DNA from: Saccharina japonica
Taxonomy: Eukaryota; Sar; Phaeophyceae; Laminariales; Laminariaceae
Reading direction: 5' to 3'
DNA length: 64,000 nt
Assembly: GCA_008828725.1 (NCBI GenBank)
Contig: MEHQ01002204.1
Location: 191,532 to 255,531 of the forward strand
In this document: piece by piece, positions 1 to 11,326 of the stretch
Layout: every line of letters starts with the position of its first letter
How positions within the stretch are numbered: position 1 is the first letter of the stretch
Notes under the pieces: model-generated
The model's database searches: none
What the model saw: only the letters and a program-made list of their open reading frames with translations
What the model was told of the DNA's origin: nothing
Translations under genes and position numbers: made by a program

Positions 1-364
1 TGTCAAGGGTGTAGGGCCGAAGTGTTCCACACTAAAACCTAGTACTTCGGTGTCAGTCACGGCATGTCAAGGCAAATCTGCTGTCTGTCAAGGGTTGAAA
101 GTCCTGTCTCCCGAAATCTATGATCGTTGGTAGACATCGTACCGTGCGTTACAGTGGACGGCGTCAACAGTAGAAGGGTCCAAAGTCTGAAGCGAACAAT
201 AGTTCGTGGCTGCACTTTGAAAACCGAAATTATCATTCGATCGTAGATCAACGACCGACGAATCCGCAGAAGCCTCAGAGGTCGGAGGGAGTAACGTTGC
301 TACTGGTCTACCGACTTTGGTTGGAGACAGGTTTAAACTGCTCGCGTCATTACACATCTTCTTT

Positions 365-860
365 CACAGGTGCATCCGAGGTACGTAAGGCGTACGTTTT
401 TCAGGGGAGGGGTGCCGAATCGTCCCCGTCTAAGTTCTGGCAAAAAAGTCAACCAATTGACATTTGCTTTCAACCTATATATGATGTTTTGTTTTTTATG
501 TCAGGTTCATTTAACGGGTGCTAACCGGTCTGTACCAACTGTACCCTCATGTCCTTCACGAATTCAAGAAAAACGCATAAAGCGGGGATAGCACGAAAAG
601 CTTCCCGGTTTTGAAAAATGTAGTGTTTGTTTAAAAATTTAGGGGCGTGGTGATCTCTTGGCTATATTGTCCGAATGCGTCCATGAGATCGATCGACGGC
701 AATACGTGAACACACCAAACCCGACGATGTCCGTTTAAACAACCCCTCCCTCTTATACCGCCTAAACAGCGTGTGGCAAAGGGCTGAACTTTCCAGCGGT
801 GGGTCTGTTTCAGTTTAGGCTGGAGACCACGAACCCCGACGTGATATCTCTCGGTTCGGT
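365..860 (+). repeat. Dispersed repeat G, left copy
   Basis: CACAGGTGCATCCG with GTAAGGCGTACGTTTT at 365-410, and GGCAAAGGGCTGAACTTTCC with GTGGGTCTGTTTCAGTTTAG at 775-825, match the reverse complement of 27085-28420. Diverged. No coding capacity recognised. Confidence 0.7.
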
Positions 861-1059
861 ACTTTCGTTGACTAACGACTATGCTAAAATCCCCTCCCCC
901 CCCCCCCGGATTTACAGACCATATTATTTCAAGAAAAAAACAAATTTCCCTCCCGCGCTGATTTTTGGTTTGGTCAGAGCTTTCTGAGTGGCTCTTACTC
1001 CTCTACTGCGCATAATCCACATACGGAGTCGATTGACGAGGTGATATCAATTTAATTTT

Positions 1060-1445
1060 AAAACACACAAGTTCGGGCATGGGGCAAAACAAATTCAAGG
1101 CTTTTCATCACATGTTGTAAGGGTATTACCTGCTGAGCTATAGGGGTGAAAGATCGATCGATTACCCAGCCCAGGGTAATCCTTATAACACTCTCCCCCC
1201 CTCGGAAAGGCGGGATATTTGGGACGTCGGTACCGTTCACGGCCGTACGTTGACCTTACCGCTTCGTTTCAGTACCTGGGAAACCAGGGAGACGTGTGTT
1301 TTAAGGACGCACGCGCAAGTGTTTATTTAAAAGAAACGTTCGAAGTGACATTCGAACCCGTTTCCTCGACGACGTCAAATGTGAGGGTATTACCTGCTGA
1401 GCTATAAGGGTAAACGATCGATCGATTACCCAGCCCAGGGTAAAC
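1060..1445 (-). repeat. tRNA-related direct repeat (SINE or tRNA relic)
   Basis: A 58-bp block with GGGTATTACCTGCTGAGCTA occurs at 1120-1178 and 1383-1444. On the minus strand it reads TAGCTCAGCAGG, a perfect pol III A box. The second copy is followed by GGGTTCGAATGTC, a B box. Stems do not pair as a tRNA, so it is not a working tRNA gene. Confidence 0.6.
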
Positions 1446-1464
1446 TATATAAACATGTACTAAT

Positions 1465-1830
1465 AGCGGCGGGACGGGACGGTAGTTCTCTGACTAGCTT
1501 TGAGGGGGCGAAGCTGAAGACGGGACGGAATGGGACGGTGAAGATAAGCAACGAAAGTTTCGGCGGAGTGGGACGGGACGTTTGACAGCTGGCCTAAAAT
1601 TTCCCGACCGGACGGGGCGGTAAAATTCAATAATATTGTTTTTAGAGCGCGACGGGAAGGTAAATACCTCTTTTCGCGACGGGACCGGACGGCGCGACTT
1701 GTTGTTATCGACGTGATGTGACGGTAAATATTTTTTTTTGCGACGGGACGATACAGTAGATATATTTTTTCACTACGTATGGAACGGGGCTGTAACCATA
1801 GTTGGCCGCAACGGGACGGGAGATTGTAAA
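1465..1830. repeat. Degenerate GACGGGACGGTA tandem repeat, block 1
   Basis: At least a dozen variants of CGACGGGACGGTAAATA, spaced 15-60 bp apart, with T-rich spacers. Also seen at 6725-7055. Confidence 0.75.
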
Positions 1831-2178
1831 GGTGAATGCACTGGACCAGTTTTGCAGACTGTAAAATCCAATGCACCAGGTATTTTATATTATGGAATTT
1901 CACAAGTTCGCGATTTTCTTTTCCAAAACAACTAAATAATCAACGCTTTTTTGTATGTAAACAGACCAATGCCATGTACGGTACACGTGTATGATACGTA
2001 CCGGTCCATCATTTCGTTTATTTCGACTGAAGTACTGAAATACTATTAATAGTGCTCATATTATACGTAGGTGTGATGGTATCACGTACTACGGCTATAA
2101 AGCGGTGCAATACGTACCGGTATGAGTCACGTGGCGTACTAGTAACGGGAACGTCTCCTTAGAGAATAGCAGTACGAG

Positions 2179-3475
2179 CAGTGTTGAGCACCGGAGTCCT
2201 TTTGGGGTCCGGCCGGTTATCTCATAACCTACCGCAGATGGTCTCCGGTTAACCGGTTATTTGGACTAAATAACCGAGACCGAAACCGCGAAGTTTCCGG
2301 TCGGTTATTCGGTAGGTTATTTCACATAAATGGCTATTTTGCGCCACGTTCGCACCCCCAAGGGAAAAAAAAACGTTTTTTTTCCGATGGTCGTCTGTCG
2401 GCACATCAGCAAATCAAAGTAACCGTAATGCACGCACTACAAAGAAACGCACGAAGCACACCACGTGAAAGTTGACGACAAAGCGGAACTTGTCGTTGAG
2501 TCGTCCGGCATGAGTCATTGGCGTACAGCTAACAGGCGAGCAGACGGAGCATGACTACAACAAAACGGATGTAGCTACGCTCAGGACGGCGAGCGGAGCC
2601 TACTTCTTGGTCACAAAACAAAATGGACGAGGGCTACCAAAACCTCTTGACACTCAACACGCAGAAAGAAGTAAAATTGCTCTCGCGGTTCCGTTCTTCT
2701 CCGAGGTAGAAAAACTAAATCATCATCGATCTCAACGCAGTACAATATGGAAAACAATGCGTAATGCCTAGGAGAACGGACTGACTGCTCGTGTTGGTTC
2801 ATTGACTCGTATATTAGCTGGTCGCCCAGGTGTTCTAACTGGTAGCCACGAAGCCTGTAGGCCCGGATGTCGAGGGTTCGATTCTCCCCATTGAGGTTTT
2901 TATTCTCAAATGACACCGTCCGTCGAGAGCGCATATTATAGCGTGGGTAAGCAAAATTCGACGAGAGTTGACGAGGGAAGAAAGTGCTGAAATCTTCTCG
3001 CGATAAAAATGCAAGGCAAGAACCGTAGTGGGGGAGGAGGGAGAGGAGCCTACTTTGTGACCCCGGATCTGAGTTACGACTAGGAAGGGAGAAAGACGGA
3101 AGTGCGAAGATAATAAATGGGATGGACAAAAAAACAAAAACATTGATCGTATTATTGATGCCTGATGATCCGTTAGCTTTGATGACCCACCAGATTGCTG
3201 ATGTGCTGCTGTGATGCTGCGATGGCTACATGGCTACCGGTGTGCGCTGTGCTTGTGTGCTGACGTACAGGGGTTTCCATACAGATACAGAGGCGTTATA
3301 TGGGGTAGGGGATAGGGGACACAATAACCGACCGGAAATAACCGGTCCGGTTATGTCCGGTTGGTTATTTGAAATAACCGAATAACCGGTTTCGAAATGC
3401 CCGGTTTTCAGTTACGATAACCGGATCGCGGTTTCCGGTTAAATAACCGTAGTTCGGTCCCGGTGCCCAACACGG
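2179..3475. mobile_element. Non-autonomous hAT transposon inside an LTR
   Basis: Ends read CAGTGTTGAGCACCGG and, inverted, CCGTGTTGGGCACCGG. Flanks are AGTACGAG (2171-2178) and AGTATGAG (3476-3483): an 8-bp target duplication with one change, as expected for hAT. The empty site can be read in the intact LTR at about 5236 (CAGTATGAGTAGAC). Subterminal regions are packed with AACCGGTTAT-like motifs on both sides, likely transposase-binding repeats. No transposase ORF. The middle holds a SINE. Confidence 0.9.
2820..3140 (+). mobile_element. tRNA-derived SINE copy 1 (in hAT)
   Basis: The head carries a pol III B-box-like GGTTCGATTC and a weak A box; then a conserved body and the 3' block with CCCCGGATCTGAGTTACGAC, AAGATAATAAATGGGATGGA and an A-rich tail. 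Confidence 0.85.
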
Positions 3476-5669
3476 AGTATGAGTAGACACGCGGATACGT
3501 ACTACGAGTATGAGATCATGTGGCGTGCCAGTAACGGAAACGTCTCCGTAGATAGTACACGTATGGAGATACATGATTCAGGGGACAGTCTAGGTATGGA
3601 CTGCCCCCTTCCATCGCACTCTGTTCTTGTGCGCACTCGAGCTCCATGAGATATGCAGCAAGAAGAAATTTATCAGGAAGAAGCGTTCCCTTGGCTTGCG
3701 TCGACATTCCTGTGTCCTGGCCTTATTGGATTGCCCTTTTCTCACATTTGGCGTCGACGGCAGGACTAAGTCAACGCTGAGCCTGGCGCACCTTCTTCGA
3801 AGCCATCTTCCTGTCCTTCCCTTCAGCGGACTGCCCACCTTGTTAGTATCATGAGCACCTTTCTTGCAAGAACAGAGTCACCCTTGTATTTTTACCTCAC
3901 AACGTCAAATCAGCAGCTTAAGAACATTGCTAGCTTTGTATTAGCTATCAGCTTCGCCAACGCGCAGCAGCACTGCATGTTGAAAGCATTTGCTCTCTCG
4001 CTCTGCCCGCGGTCTTACGTTCGCCTGATAAACCCTGCTTTTGAAGCTGGATATAACCACAGCCAAGCACGAGAGCTACGAGTACTCATTTAAAAAACGC
4101 TGCCGAGAAGGTTAATCTTTTTGTTTTGTTCTGTTGTTTTTTACAGGGAAAATATGCGTCTTTTGCCCAGGGAGTCGAGGATCTCGTCGACCAGGGAATG
4201 CTTGGAGCCCCCTGCCCCGTCTTCCTACCCGGCGCCGTGCACAGCGACACGTCACCGGAGGACACGGACCCCAGGAATAGCATCTCCTAGCGAGTATACC
4301 CCTGCTTCACAGTCGTTTATAGACTCGAGCAGGGGCCCCCAGGATATCGCCGCCAACCTCGGAGACCCTCTTGAAAATCCGGCTATGCCGACCCTTCCCC
4401 CCGCGGACTCTGCGAGCGCACCCGAGGGCATTGGCCCAGCTACCCTCCCGACGACGCCAGACGACTGCCTGCACGACAGCCGCCAACCTCCACAGCCGGA
4501 CCCACAGGTTGCCCACATCCGGAGCCTCGCGCCTGACGACATTCACCGGTTCTGGCAGCATGACTCCGTCCTTTCACAGTGGTTCACGGCGCACTTTTGC
4601 TACGAAGTCATCGACTCTAACTGCGCTGAGCAGTTCATGATGGCGCACAAAGCCTGGCTCTTCGCCAATGAAACGTGCTATCAGCAGATAATGACATCCT
4701 CGACCCGTGGCGCGACGCCATGCTGTCGTATTTCAAGCCCAAGTCTAGGTTCAGGGCTTTGCTGCTCTGCATAGCAACGTGCATTATTATTTATTTTGTC
4801 TATTACATTCAGCATCCGGCTTTTAACTTCGTATACTTTTTATGCTTTGTATTGTTTCGATACCTTCGTGCTCCCGTTTGTTCCGTTGGCTTTTGTTTTC
4901 ACCGTAGCCCGCTTGCCGTTGGCTTTTCGTAGGTATTTCTTCCGGTACGGCACGTTAGTTAACGTGTGAGGCGTCGTAGCCTCATTGCGAGGTGTGGGGT
5001 AGATGTATAGCCTCTTTTCCCTCTGTTTGGAATAGCCGCACCTTCGACCTCCCTTCCCGATTTCTGGGATGAAACCGTCATCCCCTCCGATCGTCGTGTG
5101 ATCTGCATCTATGACTATATAGGGTGGGCTAATGTGCTGGTATCACGTACTACGACTATAAAGCGGTGCAATACGTACCGGTATGAGACACGTGGCGTAC
5201 TAGTAACGGGAACGTCTCCTTAGAGAATATCAGTATGAGTAGACACGCGGATACGTGCTGGGAGTATGAGATCATGTCACGTGCCAGTAACGGAAACGTC
5301 CCCGTAGATAGTACATGTATGAAGATACATGCTTCAGGGGACAGTCTAGGTATGGACTGCCCCCTCCCATCGCACTCTGTTCTTGTGCGCAATCGAGCTC
5401 CATGAGATAAGCAACAAGAAGAACTTTATCGAGAAGAAGCGTTCCTCTGGCTTGCGTTGACATTCCTGTGTCCTGGCCTTATTGGATTGCATTTTCTACA
5501 CATGGGTATGATATGATGCTATTACTAAAAATATACAACAACATAATATAAATCCGCCAGAAGAAAGAAGAACACACTGCCACGGCATCTTCAAGAGACC
5601 ACATGACGTCGACGTCGGGACGGACCGGCGGGGGAATGTGTTGTCGACGAGGCGGGATAATGAACGTTG

Positions 5670-6719
5670 CACAGATGCTCCGAGTAGTCAGGAGTAAAGT
5701 AAGAAGTATTGGAGATAAAATATTTCATGTACTTCGTGTACTCGGAGCATTTCTGGGCTCGATACTGCGGGACACTGCTCGTACTCGGGGTATTTCGGGT
5801 ATTAACACTCTCGATACAGCAGTGGTCGCCCTGGTGGGCTAACAGGTCACCACGACGCCTGCTAGCGTCGAGATCGCGAGTTCGAGCCCCGCCGAGTGCA
5901 TGTTCGTAGGGACTTTTCCTTGCAAACAATATCTTGGATAGCGGAAAGCGCGAGAGCGTGAGTTAGCAAAATTCGATGGAAATCGACGAGCGTTGGGAAG
6001 GCTGAACCCTCTGCGCGATACAAATCAAGGCAAGAACCGAAGTGGGGGAGAAGGGAGAGGAGCCTACTTTGTGACCCCGGATCTGAGTCACGACTAGTGA
6101 GGGAGGAAGACGGAAGTGCGAAGATAATAGATGGGATAAAAAAATATATATATATATATGCTTGTACTCGGGGTATTTTGGAGTTCGATACTCTGGACTA
6201 CTGCTGTACTACGAGAATTTTGAGGGTTCGATACTCCGGAATACTTTCTGTCGACGAAGTATTTCCTCCACTTCTCGTACTTTGACTACTCGGAGTATTT
6301 CGGCATTTCGCACTGCTAATACTTTCAATACTCGGAGTATTTAAGGATGTTATACTCCGAGGTACAAGTACTACTCGGAGTATTTCGGGGTGATATACTC
6401 CGAGGTACTCATGGTTAGATTATTCCTCGGAGTATTTCACTTGAAAGCTGAAGTACTTCGTTGTTCAATACTCGCGATACTCGGAGTACACTGCCTAATT
6501 TTGATGTTTGTACTCCGGTCACTGCTTTTACTCGAGAATGATTTCTGCTCATACTCCCAGTCCTCGGAGTATTTGGGCTTTCAGTACTGCTCATACTCCA
6601 AGTACTCCGAGTATTTAGGCCACCAGTACTCTAAGGCTCTTAGTACTCGGAGTACGAGAAATACTCGATACTCCGAGTATACTCGGAGTATCGAGTGTAC
6701 TCGGAGCATCTATCTGTGG
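5670..6719. mobile_element. Fold-back (long-TIR) element F1, split by a SINE
   Basis: It begins CACAGATGCTCCGAGTA and ends TACTCGGAGCATCTATCTGTGG. The whole body is made of near-palindromic TACTCGGAGTA motifs about 25-40 bp apart, separated by TTTCGGG-type spacers. A SINE sits at 5824-6159. No transposase. Relatives lie at 9236-10492. Confidence 0.8.
5824..6159 (+). mobile_element. tRNA-derived SINE copy 2 (in F1)
   Basis: Full-length: head TGGGCTAACAGGT (A box), GAGTTCGAGCCCC (B box), body and the conserved 3' block. The tail is A-rich followed by a (TA)n run. It interrupts a sequence that is continuous in the F2 copy around 9380. Confidence 0.9.
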
Positions 6720-6724
6720 AGTGT

Positions 6725-7055
6725 TGTTGTTGAGCGGGACGAGACGGTACGTGTGTGTGTTCTTCGCCTTATACCATACCGTCTCTTCTACCCATCGACA
6801 TCAAGCACACCCGGTGTCCGTACTGAATCTTCACCCGAGAGATATACATACATACTTATAAGTTATGTGCTGTGTTTTTCCGCGACCGGACGGGACGGTA
6901 ACTACATGCTTTGAGGACGGGACGGGACGGTATATCCGAGTTGGACCACTGGACGGAACGGTAATAGTTTCCGATGATTTCTGACGACGAGATGGGATTG
7001 TTTGTTTCAACGGTATATTATAGATTATTTAAGGCCCGGACGGGACGCGACGGGA
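6725..7055. repeat. Degenerate GACGGGACGGTA tandem repeat, block 2
   Basis: Same motif family (GACCGGACGGGACGGTAACT, GACGGGACGGGACGGTATAT and others). It begins right after the end of fold-back element F1. Confidence 0.75.
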
Positions 7056-7484
7056 CTATTTTATACGACTGCTGTTTTACGGTCTCCCGTCCCATCTAGC
7101 TGTTACCGCAAATCAATACCGTTTCGTCAACATACGGTGAAACGCCTTAAACCAACGTTATCCTCAACATGGAGAACTCGATTTAAAGCTTTTGAAGGCG
7201 TGTTCGGGGTTCACAGGATCTCGGGGCGAACAAAACGAAACGTTTCGTATAAGGTTTTGCTTTCTCCAGCGCGAGAGGCCCCGGTTGCCTTGCCGCTGAA
7301 GGACGCCTATATATAGTAGCTAGCACCCTATATATAGTAGCTAGCACAAGCAGTAGTAGCGTAAATGCAGTGTCTGGCGCGCAACTACGCAGCCCACTGC
7401 ACCCCGTCGCCGTTGCTCTTCCTGGAAGGAAGAAAAAGTTTTCAAACACACACTACTACTGCTATACATACAGTACATGCCGTA

Positions 7485-7710
7485 AGCTATGATAGACGTG
7501 CACCATGTTTTTTCTTAGGCCCGTGGGTTGGCGGGTTAACTTCAACTCACCAGAAAACATGATCCTTTAGTAAAACCAAAGTGCTTCGTACTCGATGAAC
7601 GATCCCATATATAGCCTCAGGGTACAATGAAATATATGGTGGCACAAGAATGAAAGTCCAACTATTTGCTCGATCATTGGGATAACGTTTCCGCCCAAAC
7701 GTGTTAAAGC
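7485..7710 (-). mobile_element. MITE A copy 1
   Basis: Diverged copy: starts CTATGATAGACGTGCACCAT and keeps CACAAGAATGAAAGTCCAAC, as in the copy at 50445-50693. Confidence 0.65.
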
Positions 7711-7998
7711 AGTAGTGCCGCTACTAATATGATTGTCGTAGAACGCGTCGCCATACCTTTTATATCATGGTGGCCAGTCACCCCGTGAAGCCCTGCAAGT
7801 TTAGGAGCCCAGTCAATGAATTTACGCTGTCTTCCGCCGAAACAACAACAACAGCAGTCAGCTTGCTGCCGCGTGAGCGTTGTCGGTGCCCCGTAGCAGC
7901 GGAAGCGTGTGGTACTACTGTGCGGTAATTTGCAAGAAGTGCTGATTGACGCTGCTTGATCTACAATTGAATTACGCAACGCTTCTCGCACGTGCGCG
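7710..7998 (-). repeat. Dispersed repeat H, copy 1
   Basis: Read on the minus strand it carries CGTGCGAGAAGCG, GGCAGCAAGCTGAC, a (GTT)n run, AAACTTGCAGGGCTTCACGG and GGCCACCATGATATAAAAGG, in the same order as the copy at 21925-22252. Confidence 0.75.
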
Positions 7999-8343
7999 TA
8001 GTAACTGAGTTGTGCGCTACCGGGTGGAGGTACGTATCATAGCGGTGTGCGACACAGCTACAGAAAAAACATGTTGTCCCACAGACGTGGCGGGCGGATT
8101 AAATATATTTGGATCTTGAAACACTATCATCATACGTGCATGTATACGTTGTACTGGTTTTGAGTTGATTGGCCGGAACAGGGGTATCGTGCTTGTTCAC
8201 TCTTTAATATGAATTTAATGGTATACGCATACGCACGAGCCGGAAGAATTGAATGATTCATGTATCGTGAATCTAAATATATCTGTAGTTTGGACGAGTA
8301 GTGGTAGGCAGGTTTTGATCTCGACCGTATACGTCATCCTGGC
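7998..8343. other. Unassigned stretch
   Basis: I see no feature here. Confidence 0.4.
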
Positions 8344-8693
8344 TTTAACCCTTTTAGACCTGCACAAAACGGAATCAATGCTGAGAGCGCCAATTAATAG
8401 TAGCGTGGGTAGGCACAATTCGATGCGAGTCGACGAGGGAAGGAAAGGCTGAAGTCTTCTCGCGATAAAAATGCAAGGCAAGAACCGTAGTGGGGGAGGA
8501 GGGAGAGGAGCCTACTTTGTGACCCCGGATCTGAGTTACGACTAGGGAGGAGAGAGAAAGGAAGGGCAAAGATAATAAATGGGATGGACAAAAAAAATAA
8601 AAAAACAAAAAAAAACTGTCTAAAACTGAGTATTTCGGGATAATTCCGAGTGTTTTATCCCCACATCGGGACTACAGTCCTAAATGGGTTAAG
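8344..8693. mobile_element. MITE B copy 1 (split by SINE)
   Basis: Ends TTTAACCCTTTTAGACCTGC and, inverted, ACTACAGTCCTAAATGGGTTAA. Without the SINE it would be about 130 bp. Same family as 21761, 22513, 23598 and 54472. Confidence 0.7.
8395..8615 (+). mobile_element. SINE copy 3, 5'-truncated, inside MITE B
   Basis: Lacks the tRNA-like head; the body starts at AGTAGCGTGGGTAGGCACAA and the conserved 3' block and A-rich tail follow. It lies in a MITE B copy whose ends are at 8344 and 8693. Confidence 0.88.
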
Positions 8694-8884
8694 CTGGTTG
8701 ACTGGAAATGGGGTATCCTTCTTTTTACTATAATATTACTATTAAATTGTATCATACGAGTTTACAGTTTACACACTAGTCGGAAGAAGGAGTATCGTGG
8801 AGGTGACATTTGTTTTTCATGGTACGACACGTATAGACAAAAATGATAAATTTAGTGATTTCGTATTCGGGCGTATACATATGA

Positions 8885-9015
8885 TACGTCGAACAAATTC
8901 CCTGAAATCCCCGTACCTGATACTCGTACGTTATATCCTTAGGTTAGTGTGAACAAATTCCCTGAAATGCCCCGTACCTGATACTCGTATATATACGTTA
9001 TATCCTCTCGTAGCT
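8885..9015 (+). repeat. Tandem duplication of about 60 bp
   Basis: GAACAAATTCCCTGAAATCC, then CCGTACCTGATACTCGTA and ACGTTATATCCT, occurs twice in a row. Confidence 0.85.
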
Positions 9016-9235
9016 TTCCAGGTATTATATGGCATTTCTACGTATATTATTGCAGATTTTTTCCCCCCAAATTTGCATCATGCGTAAATACGTACGTATA
9101 TATCATGTTATTAATAGTTTGTTTGTTTCAATTTAACTTTGTTTCCACTTCTGGGAGCCTTCGCCTCTCAGACCGAACGTTATAATGCCCCGATACTTGC
9201 TCTTCCATGTTGATATCAGCCAATTTTATTATTTC

Positions 9236-10492
9236 ACAGCAGTTGCTCCGAGTACCTCAGAGTAAAAAGTAAAGAATGTTGGAGATAAAATACTTCAGGT
9301 CCTTCGTGTACTCGGAGTATTTCGGGGCTCGATACTCCGGGATTCTGCTCGTACACGAAGTATTTCGGGTATGAACACTCTCGGTACTGCTTGTACTCGG
9401 AGTATTTCGGGGTCCGATACTGCGGTTACTCGTGTTACTCCGAGTATTTGGGACTTCAGTACTGCTCATACTCCAAGTACTCGGAGTATTCAGGCCGCCA
9501 GTACTCTAAATACTCTAAGTAGTACTCGGAGTACGAAATGAGATCCTCGGAGGATACTGGGAGTGTGAAGTACGTTAGGAGCATGTTGGCATCATTTTAA
9601 AGACTCGGCCGTCATTTCCCTTCCGGGATCTGGGGGCATGTGACTGGCGTTTATAGCATTTCAAAGTTCACAGATGCTCCCACCACCTGGAAGTATAATT
9701 TGAGTGTTTTAGGCAAAAAATACTTCAGGTATTTTGTGCACTCGCAATATTTCGGTGTTCAATACTCTCGATACTCGGAATACTCCGATTAATTTAGATG
9801 TTTTAACTCCGAGTACTGTTTGTACTCGAGTATAAGCACTGCCCATACTCCCAGTACTTGGAGTATTTGGGCCTTCAGTATACCTCTCATACTCCAAGTA
9901 CTCCGAGTTTAGGCCACCGGTACTCTAATACTCTCAGTACTCGGACTAAGAAAAATGCTCGATACTCTGAGTATACTTGGAGTATCGAGTATACTCGGAG
10001 CGTCTGTGAAATGTTGCAAACGTATTCACTATGAACCCCTCTTGAGACCCGTTGACAGACGGTGTGTGTTTTCTGTAAGCGCCAGTCACATGCTCCCGGA
10101 ACCTGGAAGGAATGACGGCCGAGTCTTCAAAATGATGCAAAGATGCTCCTAACTTACTTCACATTCCGAGTATACTCCGAGTAGCGAGTACATTTCGTAC
10201 TCCGAGTACTTAAGAGTATTAGAGTACTGGCGGCCTGAATACTCGGAGTATGTGGAGTATGAGCAATACTGAAGCCCCAAATACTCGGAGTACAAGGAGT
10301 ACCCGCAGTATCGGAGCCCGAAATACTCCGAGTACAAGCAGTATCATCGAGAGTGTTCATCCCCGAAATACTCCGAGCACAAGGAGTATCGGGAGTATCG
10401 AACCCCGAATTACTCCGAGTACATGATGTACCTGAAATATTTTATCTCCAATACTTGTTACTTTACTCCAAGGTACTCGGAGCATCTGTGCC
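9236..10492. mobile_element. Fold-back element F2 with F3 in its loop
   Basis: Left arm about 9236-9665 and right arm about 10012-10492 are inverted copies: each holds the outer GATGCTCC-type end, the TACTCGGAGTA array and an inner segment with GACTCGGCCGTCATT. The loop is another element, F3. No coding region. Such a long hairpin would strongly cruciform or snap back. Confidence 0.82.
9665..10012. mobile_element. Fold-back element F3 nested in F2
   Basis: Ends TCACAGATGCTCC and GGAGCGTCTGTGA; body of TACTCGGAGTA motifs, closely like 6380-6719 of F1. Inserted at the centre of F2. Confidence 0.78.
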
Positions 10493-11326
10493 ACATTTCA
10501 GGACTTATCTCCAAAAAAACGGCGTGAACTTCCCGACTGTGAACTCTTTGGCCGGATGCACCTTGAACCAGCCTATAATATATTCCGAAAGGGCGGTTGT
10601 ACCACCGTCTGCACCTCTGCACTCAGCATGAGCCAAGGGTTAGCATTGCTGTACACAAGACTAGGATATGTACAGTGGGCTAACCAGAGGGGCACGTTGC
10701 GAGCAGAAGACATCATAAATAATTCACTATACACCAGACACGACAAGCATACTGATGATGAAGTTTCTACTGTAGTCCCATAACTTGGTAGTATTCCGGT
10801 TACATTCTACGGTCCACCAAAAGTGGAAATAGGTAAGGGTGTCTATACATATTAGCAGATGCGAGTATATCCCAGAGTGCCCCCACACATTACTGGAACT
10901 CGTTTGCGTTCTCGCGTCTTGACTGGTGACGACCCTGATCCCACTAGAAGCTGACCCGTCAAAACTAGGCCTACAATATTTCTGTCGTCAGCAAGGCGAA
11001 GAGGTAAGCCACTGGTCAGCCATTAAAAAATAAAGCCCCTACCACAACGACAGAAAGGTATAAGGACTTCATGATAATATTGAACCCGTGGGCTGTAAAA
11101 CCAGGGTCTACTAGGCTATAAGTGCGGTATGGTGTCGCCGTCGCCTATGCCAAGGTTGCGCTTGCTAGGTCGCACAAAACCCCGTTTCTACGACGGTCGC
11201 AGTGTCTTCGACGAGCTCGAGGACTGAACGTTATGTGGAGATATATAGCGGTTTGGAAGATTCCAAATGTATTAGCGGTCAAATATTTGCATGCCCTATC
11301 ATACATTCAATTGAGATCAACACAAG
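10493..11326. other. Unassigned stretch
   Basis: No gene, RNA or repeat recognised. Short open frames lack family features. Confidence 0.4.

Larger units (their letters stand above)
2072..5502 (+). mobile_element. Old LTR retroelement, deleted derivative (fossil)
   Basis: Two LTRs of about 370 bp flank a short interior (about 1.4 kb). The first LTR (2072-3746) is split by a hAT element; the second is 5133-5502. Both begin TGTG and end in CA. A primer-binding-site-like TGGCGTCGACGGCAGG follows the first LTR, and GGGTGGGCTAA precedes the second. By eye the LTRs differ at 25-30 positions, so this is a fairly old copy. No protease, RT or integrase is recognisable; a proline-rich coding remnant lies at about 4.1-4.8 kb. 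It is broken: most of the interior is gone. The similar primer site and polypurine region suggest kinship with the element at 23866-26887. Confidence 0.85.

Noticed and set aside
1120-1445. Functional tRNA gene on the minus strand
   Set aside because: A and B boxes are present, but acceptor and T stems do not pair.
2611-3129. 172-codon minus-strand frame
   Set aside because: Antisense of the SINE and its hAT host; similar shadows recur at each SINE copy.
9236-10492. Evenly spaced short repeats that could suggest a CRISPR array
   Set aside because: Eukaryotic context; the repeats are palindromic, variable and arranged as inverted arms with transposon-like ends.
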